Assembly (NCBI GenBank): GCA_947374225.1 | Contig: CANCAY010000002.1 | Coordinates: 124,001-188,000 of the forward strand | Length of the DNA stretch: 64,000 nt | Direction of reading: 5' to 3' | Source: Chitinophagaceae bacterium | GTDB taxonomy: Bacteria > Bacteroidota > Bacteroidia > Chitinophagales > Chitinophagaceae | Shown here: positions 27,690-36,968 of the stretch, piece after piece | Position numbering within the stretch: position 1 is the first letter of the stretch | How the letters are laid out: each line of letters starts with the position of its first letter | Made by a program: the position numbers and the translations under genes | The notes under the pieces: model-generated | Seen by the model: only the letters and a program-made list of their open reading frames with translations | Database searches by the model: none | Told to the model about the DNA's origin: nothing

Positions 27690-27959
27690 ATGAAAAAAAT
27701 ATTTATTGCAATTTGTATTTTAATTAGTGGTCTATCTGCTTCCGCACAAGCGCATTCAAAGGACGCTAAAAGTGATCCGAGCTTGCCAGTTTATTTAGTG
27801 AATGGAACAGAAATGACTTACGAGCAAGTAACTAAAATTAATACTGCTACTATTGAATCAATGGACGTATATAAAGGAGCAGACGCTATTGCTAAATTTG
27901 GCAATAAATACAAACATGGAGTAGTGATTGTTAAATTAAAGAAAGGAAAAAAGAAATAA
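27690..27959 (+). CDS. Small secreted TonB-plug-like protein (89 aa)
   Basis: A signal peptide (residues 1-20) leads to a 68-residue mature protein. Its second half, TIESMDVYKGADAIAKFGNKYKHGVVIV, matches the end of TonB-receptor plug domains, where IE-V-KG-A--YG---NGV-- is typical; compare IENLNVLKGLSATTLYGEAGRNGV in the SusC of this window. No barrel follows. Such free-standing mini-plugs occur in Bacteroidota but I know of no proven function. It might bind a receptor, TonB or a similar partner. It is 11 bp behind pepF. Confidence 0.7.
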   Translation: MKKIFIAICILISGLSASAQAHSKDAKSDPSLPVYLVNGTEMTYEQVTKINTATIESMDVYKGADAIAKFGNKYKHGVVIVKLKKGKKK

Positions 27960-28035
27960 CTAAGGCAGTCGTAAAAATATAATTAGGTAGTTGTAATTAA
28001 AGAATAGCTATCTATTAAAATAATAAACTCTTTGA

Positions 28036-28073
28036 AAAACAAAAGCCGCTCAAATTTGAGCGGCTTTTGTTTT
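28036..28073. terminator. Perfect 38-bp palindrome, two-way terminator
   Basis: Two 19-bp arms meet without a spacer; the core is GCCGCTCAAATTTGAGCGGC, flanked by A- and T-runs on both sides. It separates the convergent mini-plug and ricT genes and would stop transcription from both directions. Confidence 0.92.
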
Positions 28074-28109
28074 ATAGTATCAAGTCTGAAACCAGTACTT
28101 AATTAAATT

Positions 28110-29528
28110 CTAATTTTGTGAAGGACCATTTGCTGGGCCATTGCTAGGTCCATTATTAGTCCTGTCATTGCTAGGTCTATTGCTCTGCGGAGGCCTTTCA
28201 TTTTGAGGTGGTCTGCTGTTTTGCGGTGGGCGAGGACCTTGAGGTCTTGACGGTCCTTGTTGTCTTGAAGGGCCTGGTCCTTGTGGTCTTGGACCCTGAG
28301 GTCTTGGGCCATTATTCGGTCCGTCATTAGGTCTGTTATTCGGTCCGTTATTCGGCCTGAAATTTTGTTGCGGACGATTGCCTTCTTGTCTTGGGCCATT
28401 ATTTCTTTGTTGGTCTCTTCGGCGTCTGTCATTTTTCTCTAAGCTTCTCAAACTTATTTGTCCTACTACGTCAACAAAGTCTGGCTCTACTTCCTTAGGC
28501 TTTCCATTAGTTAATTCAACTGCTTCTAATTCATCAACAATAATACCTTGCTTATTTAAATTCTTAATTTCTTTAACGCGGTCAATGGTTAATGGGAAAT
28601 GTTTTGTGTTATTAGGAAGGGTATACCACATTAAGTTTTTGAAAATATCCTTCTTGATAAGGAAGGCTTGACCCATTTGTGTTTGCAAAGTGTCTGCATA
28701 GTCAGGGAAGCCCTGTAATGCATCTAAATAAGTGTCTAATTCAAAATTCAAACAACATTTTAAACGGCCACATTGACCACTTAATTTAGTTTGATTGATT
28801 GATAAATTTTGATATCTAGCTGCAGTAGTGTTAACACTCTTGAAATCATGTAACCAAGTACTACAACATAACTCACGGCCACAACTTCCAATACCGCCTA
28901 ATTTTGCAGCTTCTTGTCTGATACCAATTTGACGCATTTCTACTTTCACTTTAAACTCACCAGCAAATATTCTGATAAGCTCTCTAAAGTCAACACGGTC
29001 GTCGGCTGTATAAAAGAAAGTTGCTTTTTTGCCATCTGCTTGTAATTCAATTTCGCTCAATTTCATTGCTAACTTAAGTACTATCGCATGCGCTCTACTC
29101 TTAGCTAACATTTCTGCTTCTCTACTCTTGCTTATCTTAAATACTTCCACATCTCTTTCGTTACTTGGACGTAGAATTTTTTTCATTTCTGAACTAAATT
29201 CGTCCACGCCTCTTTTCTTCATTTGTACGCGCACTAATTCTCCAGTAATAGAAACCTCGCCTACGTCAAAACCATTAACGCCTTCTACCGTTACATAGTC
29301 TCCTTTATCAAAATGTTGTAAAGTTAAATTTCTATAAAATTCCTTGCGACTGCCTTGTTTGAAGCTGATTTCTAAAACCTTACATTGACTTTCTGCATCG
29401 TCAATAGGCAAATCGCGTAACCAATCGTGTACATTAAGTCTATTACAGCCTCCTGTACTACATCCGCCGTTACTTTGGCAACCTCCCGGTTTCCCGGTTG
29501 AGCCAGTTCCGCATGATCCACATCCCAT
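28110..29528 (-). CDS. ricT: RicT/YaaT-type PSP1 protein with long disordered tail
   Basis: A 472-residue protein. The N terminus is Cys- and Gly-rich (MGCGSCGTG, CQSNGGCSTGGC), with more conserved Cys in IGSCGRELCCSTW and GQCGRLKCCLNFE. The PSP1 core spans about 35-310. In Bacillus, RicT is part of an Fe-S-containing complex that assists RNase Y maturation cuts. The last 105 residues (from about 368) are Asn/Pro/Arg/Gln/Gly repeats and probably disordered. Start is ATG 29528; an upstream TTG adds five residues. It lies just downstream of holB, a common Bacteroidota order. Confidence 0.88.
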   Translation of the reverse strand: MGCGSCGTGSTGKPGGCQSNGGCSTGGCNRLNVHDWLRDLPIDDAESQCKVLEISFKQGSRKEFYRNLTLQHFDKGDYVTVEGVNGFDVGEVSITGELVRVQMKKRGVDEFSSEMKKILRPSNERDVEVFKISKSREAEMLAKSRAHAIVLKLAMKLSEIELQADGKKATFFYTADDRVDFRELIRIFAGEFKVKVEMRQIGIRQEAAKLGGIGSCGRELCCSTWLHDFKSVNTTAARYQNLSINQTKLSGQCGRLKCCLNFELDTYLDALQGFPDYADTLQTQMGQAFLIKKDIFKNLMWYTLPNNTKHFPLTIDRVKEIKNLNKQGIIVDELEAVELTNGKPKEVEPDFVDVVGQISLRSLEKNDRRRRDQQRNNGPRQEGNRPQQNFRPNNGPNNRPNDGPNNGPRPQGPRPQGPGPSRQQGPSRPQGPRPPQNSRPPQNERPPQSNRPSNDRTNNGPSNGPANGPSQN

Positions 29529-29607
29529 ATATAATAAGTTCAAATAGTTAAAAATAATAAATCCACCAGTTAGCGATCCATTCCTTGATTCAAGTGCACA
29601 GCTAGCC

Positions 29608-30801
29608 TTAATTCAAAATTAAGCTTTTGTTCTGAATGATATGATAGAACTTGATGCCCATGGCCATAAATAACATTTTAGCATTGGCATTACGTTCAAT
29701 ATAATAAACAGCCTTGTCTAGCTCCTCAATCATAGCTTCCATTTGCCCAACACCAGCTATTTTGTTAATTCTTAAGGCAAAATCCTTCAAATCGGGGTCT
29801 AAAGGCAGGTCAGCGCCCAATATTTTCAAACGAATGCTCTGTTCTAATAAATGGTTAAAGTACTTCAAAAATTGCTTTTGAGGCTCTCTACCCATTTTGC
29901 TCATATCGTCTACCCATTTCATTTGGGATACTGGACCGTTTTTCAGAATCGCATTGAGCCACTCTCTTATTTGGGACAAGAAATCAGCATCACTATGTTG
30001 TAATAAATGTAATGCTTCTCTATAATTACCGTCAGCCATTAATGCTACTTGAGCAGCTTTGCTCGGTTCTATCTGCCCCTTTTCTATTAAAGCGTTTTCA
30101 ATTTCAATTTTACTTAATCTTGGCACGCGAATCATTTGACACCTGCTTTGAATAGTAGGTAAAATGTTTTCTTCAGAACCTGCCACCAAAATAAATATGG
30201 TATTGTCTGGCGGCTCTTCAATAAGTTTTAAAAGTTTATTACCTTCTTTTCCTAAATATTCAGGCATCCACATTACTAGCACTTTATAAGTACTTTCAAA
30301 ACTCTTAAATGATAATTTTTTTATAATCTCACTACACTCGTCAGCACTGATATTTCCTTGTTTATTTTCAGCTTTAATAAATTGAAGCCAATCAAAAACA
30401 TTACCATAAGGATAACCATTTATAAATTCACGCCATTCTTCTATAAAATTTGCGCTTATATTTTTTTGACCTGGTTTCTCGGTAATTGCAGGGAATGAAA
30501 AATGCAAATCGGGGTGCATTAATTGACTCGCTCTATGATAGGAAGGCAATGAAGCAATTTCAGAAGGACTTAATACTGCAGCTGGCGCAGCAACAACAGC
30601 AGGACCTCCAAATAAATCAGCGACTGGCTCTGTAGAACTAGGCATACTTACTATGTATTGTGCAAAAGCAATGGCCAAAGGCAAAGCACCTGAACCTTCA
30701 GGACCTACAAATAACATGGCATGGCTCAACCTTTGATGTTGCACCATATCAACTAATTGCTGCTTTAATTTTTCTTGACCAATTACATCACTCAATAACA
30801 T
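29608..30801 (-). CDS. holB: DNA polymerase III delta' subunit-like ATPase
   Basis: A 397-residue clamp-loader subunit. The start, VIGQEKLKQQLVDMV...LSHAMLFVGPEGSGALPLA, is the AAA+ N-terminal domain with a modified P-loop (GPEGSGAL, lacking the GKT/S), as is usual for non-hydrolysing delta' subunits. The sensor arginine region is SRCQMIR. The four-Cys zinc module of gamma/tau is not seen. An unusual stretch of about 60 residues follows the P-loop. Partner subunits are not in the window. It sits 79 bp upstream of ricT on the same strand. Confidence 0.9.
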   Translation of the reverse strand: MLLSDVIGQEKLKQQLVDMVQHQRLSHAMLFVGPEGSGALPLAIAFAQYIVSMPSSTEPVADLFGGPAVVAAPAAVLSPSEIASLPSYHRASQLMHPDLHFSFPAITEKPGQKNISANFIEEWREFINGYPYGNVFDWLQFIKAENKQGNISADECSEIIKKLSFKSFESTYKVLVMWMPEYLGKEGNKLLKLIEEPPDNTIFILVAGSEENILPTIQSRCQMIRVPRLSKIEIENALIEKGQIEPSKAAQVALMADGNYREALHLLQHSDADFLSQIREWLNAILKNGPVSQMKWVDDMSKMGREPQKQFLKYFNHLLEQSIRLKILGADLPLDPDLKDFALRINKIAGVGQMEAMIEELDKAVYYIERNANAKMLFMAMGIKFYHIIQNKSLILN

Positions 30802-30834
30802 GCCGCGAAGATAAAGGATACTTGTGTAAGCACC

Positions 30835-31359
30835 TTATTTTAGATAATTCAAAATAGCTTCGCTGTCAGGTTTAACATTGCTTGGAAAATAAGCAATCAT
30901 TTTACCATTTTCGTCCAATAAGAATTTATTAAAATTCCAACTAATGGTAGCGTCTAAAACGCCATTCTTTGCTTTTTGAGTTAACCATTGGTAAATAGCT
31001 GCAGTGTTGTCACCTTTAACGTCTACTTTATCTGCTAAAGGGAAAGTCACACCGTAATTCTTTTTACAAAATGCAACAATTTCCTCATTACTGCCTGGCT
31101 CTTGACCGCCAAATTGATTACATGGGAATCCGATAATTACTAATTTGTCTTTATAGGTTTCGTATACTTTTTCTAATGCTTCGTATTGTGGAGTATAACC
31201 ACATTTACTTGCGGTATTGACTACTAAAATTTTCTTCCCTTTAAAACTAGCCATATTGATCGTTTTGCCGTCAATGCTAGTTACTTTAAAGCTATGAATG
31301 CTTTGAGCGTTCAAAACTAAAGCGGATGCCATAAAAAATATGCTTAATAAAAATTTCAT
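30835..31359 (-). CDS. Glutathione peroxidase family protein, exported
   Basis: A 174-residue thioredoxin-fold peroxidase with a signal peptide (residues 1-18, cut near NAQS). The peroxidatic residue is Cys 53 in NTASKCGYTPQYEALE (Cys, not selenocysteine). Also present are GFPCNQFGGQEPGSNEE (Gln of the catalytic tetrad) and WNFNKFLLDENG (Trp, Asn). It should reduce hydroperoxides in the periplasm, probably with thioredoxin-like donors since glutathione is not typical of Bacteroidota. Confidence 0.93.
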   Translation of the reverse strand: MKFLLSIFFMASALVLNAQSIHSFKVTSIDGKTINMASFKGKKILVVNTASKCGYTPQYEALEKVYETYKDKLVIIGFPCNQFGGQEPGSNEEIVAFCKKNYGVTFPLADKVDVKGDNTAAIYQWLTQKAKNGVLDATISWNFNKFLLDENGKMIAYFPSNVKPDSEAILNYLK

Positions 31360-31408
31360 AAAATAGATTTAGTTGATAAATATAACACCTTATTTGATAA
31401 AAAGTTGA

Positions 31409-32101
31409 CTACAATGTATAAGCGGCACAGGCTATATTTATAGAATTGGGATTCGCTTTTTCAAGACAATTACAAGCGGCTTCTAAAGTAGCCCCAGTGG
31501 TGATTACGTCGTCTATAATTAAAACGTTTTCATCCTCAAGCATTTGTGCGTCTTTAAGGTAGAATTGGAATGCATCCTGACCTGCCCTTTCTAGTCGGTC
31601 CTTATGCGTTTGCGAGTCTGAATTTTGCTTTTTGAGTAATATATTGGTAGCAATTTTTTTATTCCATACTTGGCAAATGCCCTCACATAAAATTTGGGCT
31701 TGATTATAACCTCGTTTTCTTAGTTTGTTGCGACTAATGGGAATGGGAATAAGTAAACTAATGGAAGTATAATTGTTGCTATTTTTTAGTGCAGTTCCCA
31801 TAATGCGTCCTAAAAATAAACCTGCTTTTTTATTGTGTTTGTATTTTAGTTCAAAGATTAATTTTTGAACAATACTTTCTTTTGTAAAAAACAATGCAGC
31901 ACTTGCATGTTGTATGGTTATTCTTCCCCAAAAGATTTTTTCTATAGTGTTGTTTGGCATACTACAAAAATCAGTCAATGGTAGCGCATTGGCGCATGGC
32001 AAACATAGTGGGCTGTTATTGTCTAATTGATCAGTGCCACATTGCAAACAAATATGGGGATACCATAAATGCAAAAATGCATCTAGGTATTTTTTAATCA
32101 T
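31409..32101 (-). CDS. ComF family phosphoribosyltransferase-like protein
   Basis: A 230-residue protein with an N-terminal zinc ribbon (CLQCGTDQLDNNSPLCLPC) and a PRTase domain ending in the PRPP loop VLIIDDVITTGATLEAA. ComF (GntX) proteins are linked to DNA uptake and are needed for transformation in several species; the exact reaction is unknown. The ATG overlaps the radA stop by one base (TAATG), so the two are translationally coupled. A short comEC gene lies 18 kb away. Confidence 0.92.
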   Translation of the reverse strand: MIKKYLDAFLHLWYPHICLQCGTDQLDNNSPLCLPCANALPLTDFCSMPNNTIEKIFWGRITIQHASAALFFTKESIVQKLIFELKYKHNKKAGLFLGRIMGTALKNSNNYTSISLLIPIPISRNKLRKRGYNQAQILCEGICQVWNKKIATNILLKKQNSDSQTHKDRLERAGQDAFQFYLKDAQMLEDENVLIIDDVITTGATLEAACNCLEKANPNSINIACAAYTL

Positions 32102-33471
32102 TAAAAGAAAAGACGATAAGCTTCATCCACTCTCTCTACTGAAATAATTTGAATACTGTGTTTTTTTGTATCAATTCCCTTCAAATTAAATGCAGAAATA
32201 TATATTTTTTCAAAACCTAATTTTTCCGCTTCTGCTATTCGTTGTTGAATTCTATTGACTGCTCTAATCTCCCCATTTAATCCTACTTCACCTGCAAAGC
32301 AAATGCCTTGTGGTAATGGTATGTCCTCGTAAGAAGATAGTAGGGAAAGTATGATAGCAAGGTCTAAAGAAGGGTCTTCAATTTTCAATCCTCCTGCAAT
32401 GTTTACAAAAACGTCTTTCATGCCAAAAGCAAATCCACCACGCTTTTCTAATACAGCTAACAGTAGTTGCAGTCTTCTTAAATCAAAGCCAGTAACGGTT
32501 CTTTGAGGAGTGCCATAAACACTTTGTGTTACTAATGCTTGTACTTCAATTAATAAAGGACGCATGCCTTCCATAGAAGCTGCGATAGTGCTTCCGCTTA
32601 ATGAATCATTTCTTTGCGCAATTAAAAATGCAGAAGGGTTATTAACCACTTTCATTCCTTCGCCAGTCATTTCATAAATTCCTAATTCACTAGTACCTCC
32701 AAATCTATTTTTTAAAGTACGCAACATACGATATGCATAATGACGATCACCTTCAAACTGCAACACCGTATCCACCATATGTTCTAAAATTTTTGGACCA
32801 GCAATAGAACCTTCTTTTGTAATATGCCCAATTAAAAAAACAGGAGTGCCCGTTTCTTTTGCAAAGCGTTGAAATTCGGCAGCACATTGTTTTATTTGAG
32901 AAACAGATCCTGCGCCAGCTTCAATTAAATTGGACTCAATAGTTTGGATAGAATCCACAATAACCACAGTTGGTTTTAATTTTTTTATGGCTTTAAAAAT
33001 TGCGTTGGTATGCGTTTCGGTAAGTAAATAAAAATTTTCATTTTTCAATTTCAATCGGTCCGCGCGCATTTTAATTTGCTGAATACTTTCCTCTCCACTT
33101 ATATATAATACCTTTTGATCCAACATCATTAAACCTTGTTGTAAAAACAAAGTACTTTTTCCAATACCAGGTTCACCTGCTACTAATACTATGGAACCTA
33201 AGACAATTCCGCCACCTAAAACTCTATTCAATTCAGGGTCGGAACTATCGATTCTTTTTTCTGACTGACTATTCACTTCGTTTATAGCAATTACCTGAGT
33301 CCCTTTTTGTAAAGTGGCATACTCGTCCCAATTGCTTTCTTTTTCCTTTCCGGAATCGATTAATTCTTCTGTAAAAGTGTTCCATTCGCTACAAGAAGGG
33401 CATTTTCCTACCCATTTTGTAGATGCATATCCACAATTATTGCAAAAAAAGGCTGATTTTGACTTACTCAT
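32101..33471 (-). CDS. radA: DNA repair protein RadA (Sms)
   Basis: A 456-residue RecA-like branch-migration helicase. The order is a four-Cys zinc finger (CNNCGYASTKWVGKCPSC), Walker A GEPGIGKSTL, Walker B VVIVDSIQT, the RadA-specific KNRFG motif (LKNRFGGTSELGIYEM), and a C-terminal Lon-like domain without protease residues (GLKIEDPSLDLAIILSLLSS). It acts in recombination and, in some species, transformation. The ATG lies only 4 bp downstream of a perfect -7 box, suggesting a near-leaderless mRNA. It overlaps comF by 1 nt. Confidence 0.97.
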   Translation of the reverse strand: MSKSKSAFFCNNCGYASTKWVGKCPSCSEWNTFTEELIDSGKEKESNWDEYATLQKGTQVIAINEVNSQSEKRIDSSDPELNRVLGGGIVLGSIVLVAGEPGIGKSTLFLQQGLMMLDQKVLYISGEESIQQIKMRADRLKLKNENFYLLTETHTNAIFKAIKKLKPTVVIVDSIQTIESNLIEAGAGSVSQIKQCAAEFQRFAKETGTPVFLIGHITKEGSIAGPKILEHMVDTVLQFEGDRHYAYRMLRTLKNRFGGTSELGIYEMTGEGMKVVNNPSAFLIAQRNDSLSGSTIAASMEGMRPLLIEVQALVTQSVYGTPQRTVTGFDLRRLQLLLAVLEKRGGFAFGMKDVFVNIAGGLKIEDPSLDLAIILSLLSSYEDIPLPQGICFAGEVGLNGEIRAVNRIQQRIAEAEKLGFEKIYISAFNLKGIDTKKHSIQIISVERVDEAYRLFF

Positions 33472-33780
33472 AAAGCAAATATACTGGCTTGTTTCATTTT
33501 AATTAAGAGTATTTGCCGAAATGAGATAGCATGCTTTGCGTATATTATACATGTAATTATTTATTATATGTATTTGACCCCCTATTTGTTTTATCTAACT
33601 AATTATAAATCAATGAATTAATGTATTATTAGTTCATATTAAAATAAATTTCAATAACTTAAATTGATCTTTGTATTAATTTTTTGTTGCCTAAAAGTTA
33701 ATTATTTCAAAAAATCTCAGTATTTTAGTGGACATGTTCTCTCCCAAGAGGGCTTTTTTAACAAAAATTTAGACAACAAC
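33472..33780. other. Gene-free divergent spacer radA / susC
   Basis: 309 bp, very AT-rich (about 75 %). It holds the radA -7 box at its left end. On the susC side I find no exact TAnnTTTG box; TATTTTAG at 33721 is one base off. The last 45 bp before susC contain a weak dyad (CTCT/AGAG around 33740-33750) followed by TTTTTT, perhaps part of the mRNA leader. An in-frame extension of susC upstream of 33781 has no signal-peptide sense. Confidence 0.6.
33476..33483 (-). promoter_or_regulatory. -7 box (TATATTTG on minus strand) abutting radA
   Basis: The plus strand reads CAAATATA, the complement of TAnnTTTG. Only 4 bp separate it from the radA ATG, so transcription would start at or next to the start codon. 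Confidence 0.5.
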
Positions 33781-36700
33781 ATGAGAAAAAAACTACTATG
33801 GTGTTTGTTTGTTGCGTTTTTCTCTTTTAAGGCGGCAATCGCACAAAACACAACTGTAACTGGTAAAGTATCCGACGACAAAGGTACTCCAGTTGAGGGT
33901 GCCCTTATTACAGAGAAAGGCTCACAAAAAAACAAAACACTAACTGACGTAAACGGTGTTTACAAAATCAGTGTTAAAGGTGGTGCTACTTTACAAGTAT
34001 CAAGCGTAGGCTTTGAGAAAAAAGAAGCAACAGCACAAACAGTGACTAACTTCACACTTAAAAACCTTAGCCAAGAATTAGGCGAAGTGGTTGTTACCGC
34101 ATTAGGTATCAAGCGTGAAAAGAAAGCCTTAGGATACGCAGTATCTTCAGTAGGTAAAGAAGAATTAGAAATGCGTCCAGAAGCTGACGTAGCTAGAATC
34201 TTGAGTGGTAAAGCTCCTGGTTTGAATATCTTAAACACTAGTGGTTTAAGTGGTTCTGGTACAAACATTAACATTAGAGGTATCAGTACTATCACTGGTG
34301 GATCTCAACCACTATTTATTGTGGATGGTGTTCCATTTGATGCAGGTACTAACACTAATTCAAACTTTACTTTTGGTACACAAACTCCTAGCCGTTTCTT
34401 AGACTTAGATCCTAACACGATCGAGAATTTGAACGTATTAAAAGGATTGAGTGCAACTACATTATATGGTGAGGCTGGTCGTAATGGTGTAATCTTGATT
34501 ACTACTAAAAACGGATCAACTCAAAAAACTAAGAAGAAAACAGAAGTTACTGTTTCTCAATCAGTGTTTACAACTGAACCAATATTACCTGAATACAACA
34601 AAGAGTGGGGTGGTGGTTTCGACTTAAGTGTTGGTATCGCTTTCTTCTCTAACTGGGGTGGTAGAATGCAAGGTCAAATTGTAAAGCATCCTTATGATAG
34701 AGTTACAGCAACTCAACCTTGGGCTATTGAAATGCCTCAGTTTAAAGGTGCTCCTTATAGTTATAAGTATTATAATAGTGTTCCTGAATTCTTCAGAAAA
34801 GGATCTATGCACAATACTTCAGTTAACTTAGCTGGAAACTCTGGAAACTCTAGTTATAATGTAAGTTATAGCTATACAGACGACCAAGGTTTTGTAATTG
34901 GCAACGGTTTAACTAAGAATGTATTTGGTATGGGTGGTACTTCAAAATTGACAAATAAAATCACTGTTAGTGGTACTATCAATTTTGCTTTAACAAACCA
35001 AGTTTCTCCTCCAACTTCAGATAGTTATGGTAACAACGCATCAAATGCTTCTGTATTTGGTAACGTAATGTTTACTCCAACTGCTGTGGATTTAATGGGA
35101 TTACCTTATGAATTACCTTCTAACCACCAATCTATATATTATAGAAATGGTAATGATATTCAAAACCCACGTTGGACTTTGTACAACTCTTTCACAGGAG
35201 ACAGAACAAACAGAACTTACGGTCAAGTATCTGCTAGATATGAATTAGCAAAAGGTTTGAACTTAACTTACAGAACAGGATTTGATTCTTATTCTGAATA
35301 TAATTTCTACCAACAAAATAAAGGTGGTACTTACCAAGCTTTAGGTATTATGCGTTCTACAAATGGTACTAATATGATCTGGGATCACAGTGCTATCTTG
35401 AACTATGACAAACGCTTGAACGAAAACTTCACTTTAACAGTGGATGCGGGTGTTAACTCAAGAAGAAAAACATATGAGCAATCTGGTATGAAGAGTACTG
35501 AGCAATTAGTTTATGGTTTATTTACTCATGGTAATTTCGTTTCACACACAACTGGTGGTGAAGACGGAACTGAGTTGAACTATAAAAATCAAAACTTAAG
35601 TATGGGTGTATTTGCGCAAGCGAATGTTGGTTATAAGGACTATGCTTACTTAACAGTAGGTGGTCGTAATAGCTGGGCTTCTACAGTAGAATCTGCAAAC
35701 AGAAGTATTTTCTATCCTTCTGTAAGTTTATCTTATATCCCTACTTCAGTAATTGAAGCGTTGAGAAATAATAAATATATCAACTACTTAAAATTAAGAG
35801 TTGGTTATTCTACTTCAGCTAACTTCCCTGATCCATATTCAACTCGTTCAGCGTTGGTTATTGGAACTAAGGCGTTTACTACAAATGGTGGGACTAACGT
35901 AAACTATAATGCTTTATCTAGTTTCTTACCAAATCCAAACTTAAGACCTGAGTTATTAAACGAGAAGGAATTAGGAGTTGAAGGTAAATTCTTCAACAGT
36001 CGTTTGACTATGGACTTGACTTTCTACCAAAAAATTGCAAACAACCAAATCTTAAGACGTGACTTGGATCCTTCTACAGGATTTACAGCAACACAAATTA
36101 ACGCTGGTGATGTTGAAAATAAAGGTATTGAGTTGGCTTTAGGTTATGATGTTATCAAAAACAAAAACTGGAAATGGAATACAAACTTCTTGTACACATT
36201 GAACAGAAGTATGGTTTCTGGTATTCCTTCTGATATCTCTCAAATTAATATCTCTGGTTATTCTAACTTAGGAACATTTGCTAAAAATGGTTATCCTTAT
36301 GGTGTAATCATTGGTTCTTATTTTGAAAGAGCTAAAGACGGTCAAAGATTAGTTGGTCCAGACGGTAACTATATTGCTGCTAATGATATTAAAGTAATTG
36401 GTGATCCAAATGCTTTATATAAATTAACAAGTATTAACACTTTGTCTTATAAAGCATTTAGCTTTAAAATGCAATGGGATTATAGCGTAGGTGGTGAAAT
36501 GTTCTCAGGTACTTCTGCAGCCTTATTAGGTCGTGGTGTAACAGCTGATACTCAATTTGACCGTTTCTTACCTTTAATCTTACCAGGTGTATTAGAGAAT
36601 GGAAAAAAGAATGATATTCAAATTTCTTCTTCACAAGCTTACTATGGTAACAGTATCACTAACGGAGCTCCTTACGAGAGTGCTATCTATGATGCCACTT

Positions 36701-36948
36701 TCATAAAATTAAGAGAAGCTTCTTTGGCTTATAGTATTCCTGCAAGCATGTTAGCAAAGACTCCATTTGGATCTTTATCTCTTAGCTTATCAGGTACTAA
36801 CTTGTGGTACTTCGCTCCAAATATGCCTAAATATGTACACTTCGATCCAGAAGCGTCTTCTACAGGTGTAGGTAACGGTAGAGGTTTTGAGGCCATGAGT
36901 GGTCCTTCAGCTCGTCGTTATGGTGCAAGCATTAGAGTAACATTCTAA
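33781..36948 (+). CDS. susC: SusC/RagA-type TonB-dependent outer-membrane receptor
   Basis: A 1055-residue receptor. The signal peptide is residues 1-21 (FKAAIAQ). A CarboxypepD_reg-like domain follows (VTGKVSDDKGTPVEGALITEKG, TDVNGVYKISV), then the plug (EVVVTALGIKREKKALGYAVSSV, LNIRGIST variant, IENLNVLKGLSATTLYGEAGRNGV) and a 22-strand barrel ending in SIRVTF. It imports a large ligand with the SusD lipoprotein next door. The frame is open back to 33664, but ATG 33781 is the only start giving a signal peptide. Substrate unknown; no enzyme is in the operon. Confidence 0.95.
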   Translation: MRKKLLWCLFVAFFSFKAAIAQNTTVTGKVSDDKGTPVEGALITEKGSQKNKTLTDVNGVYKISVKGGATLQVSSVGFEKKEATAQTVTNFTLKNLSQELGEVVVTALGIKREKKALGYAVSSVGKEELEMRPEADVARILSGKAPGLNILNTSGLSGSGTNINIRGISTITGGSQPLFIVDGVPFDAGTNTNSNFTFGTQTPSRFLDLDPNTIENLNVLKGLSATTLYGEAGRNGVILITTKNGSTQKTKKKTEVTVSQSVFTTEPILPEYNKEWGGGFDLSVGIAFFSNWGGRMQGQIVKHPYDRVTATQPWAIEMPQFKGAPYSYKYYNSVPEFFRKGSMHNTSVNLAGNSGNSSYNVSYSYTDDQGFVIGNGLTKNVFGMGGTSKLTNKITVSGTINFALTNQVSPPTSDSYGNNASNASVFGNVMFTPTAVDLMGLPYELPSNHQSIYYRNGNDIQNPRWTLYNSFTGDRTNRTYGQVSARYELAKGLNLTYRTGFDSYSEYNFYQQNKGGTYQALGIMRSTNGTNMIWDHSAILNYDKRLNENFTLTVDAGVNSRRKTYEQSGMKSTEQLVYGLFTHGNFVSHTTGGEDGTELNYKNQNLSMGVFAQANVGYKDYAYLTVGGRNSWASTVESANRSIFYPSVSLSYIPTSVIEALRNNKYINYLKLRVGYSTSANFPDPYSTRSALVIGTKAFTTNGGTNVNYNALSSFLPNPNLRPELLNEKELGVEGKFFNSRLTMDLTFYQKIANNQILRRDLDPSTGFTATQINAGDVENKGIELALGYDVIKNKNWKWNTNFLYTLNRSMVSGIPSDISQINISGYSNLGTFAKNGYPYGVIIGSYFERAKDGQRLVGPDGNYIAANDIKVIGDPNALYKLTSINTLSYKAFSFKMQWDYSVGGEMFSGTSAALLGRGVTADTQFDRFLPLILPGVLENGKKNDIQISSSQAYYGNSITNGAPYESAIYDATFIKLREASLAYSIPASMLAKTPFGSLSLSLSGTNLWYFAPNMPKYVHFDPEASSTGVGNGRGFEAMSGPSARRYGASIRVTF

Positions 36949-36968
36949 AAATTAAAAAATAATATATT

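Noticed and set aside
28103-28432. 109-codon ORF on the minus strand with many Met, Asp and Lys
   Set aside because: It is a shifted frame through the repetitive tail of ricT, low-complexity and without a start context.
33572-33616. TTGACC with a TATAAA-like box, a sigma-70-type promoter
   Set aside because: Bacteroidota primary sigma factors use TTTG/TAnnTTTG elements; in this AT-rich spacer the match is not significant.
33664-33780. 39-codon N-terminal extension of susC
   Set aside because: It precedes a perfect signal peptide that starts at ATG 33781, so it is untranslated leader.
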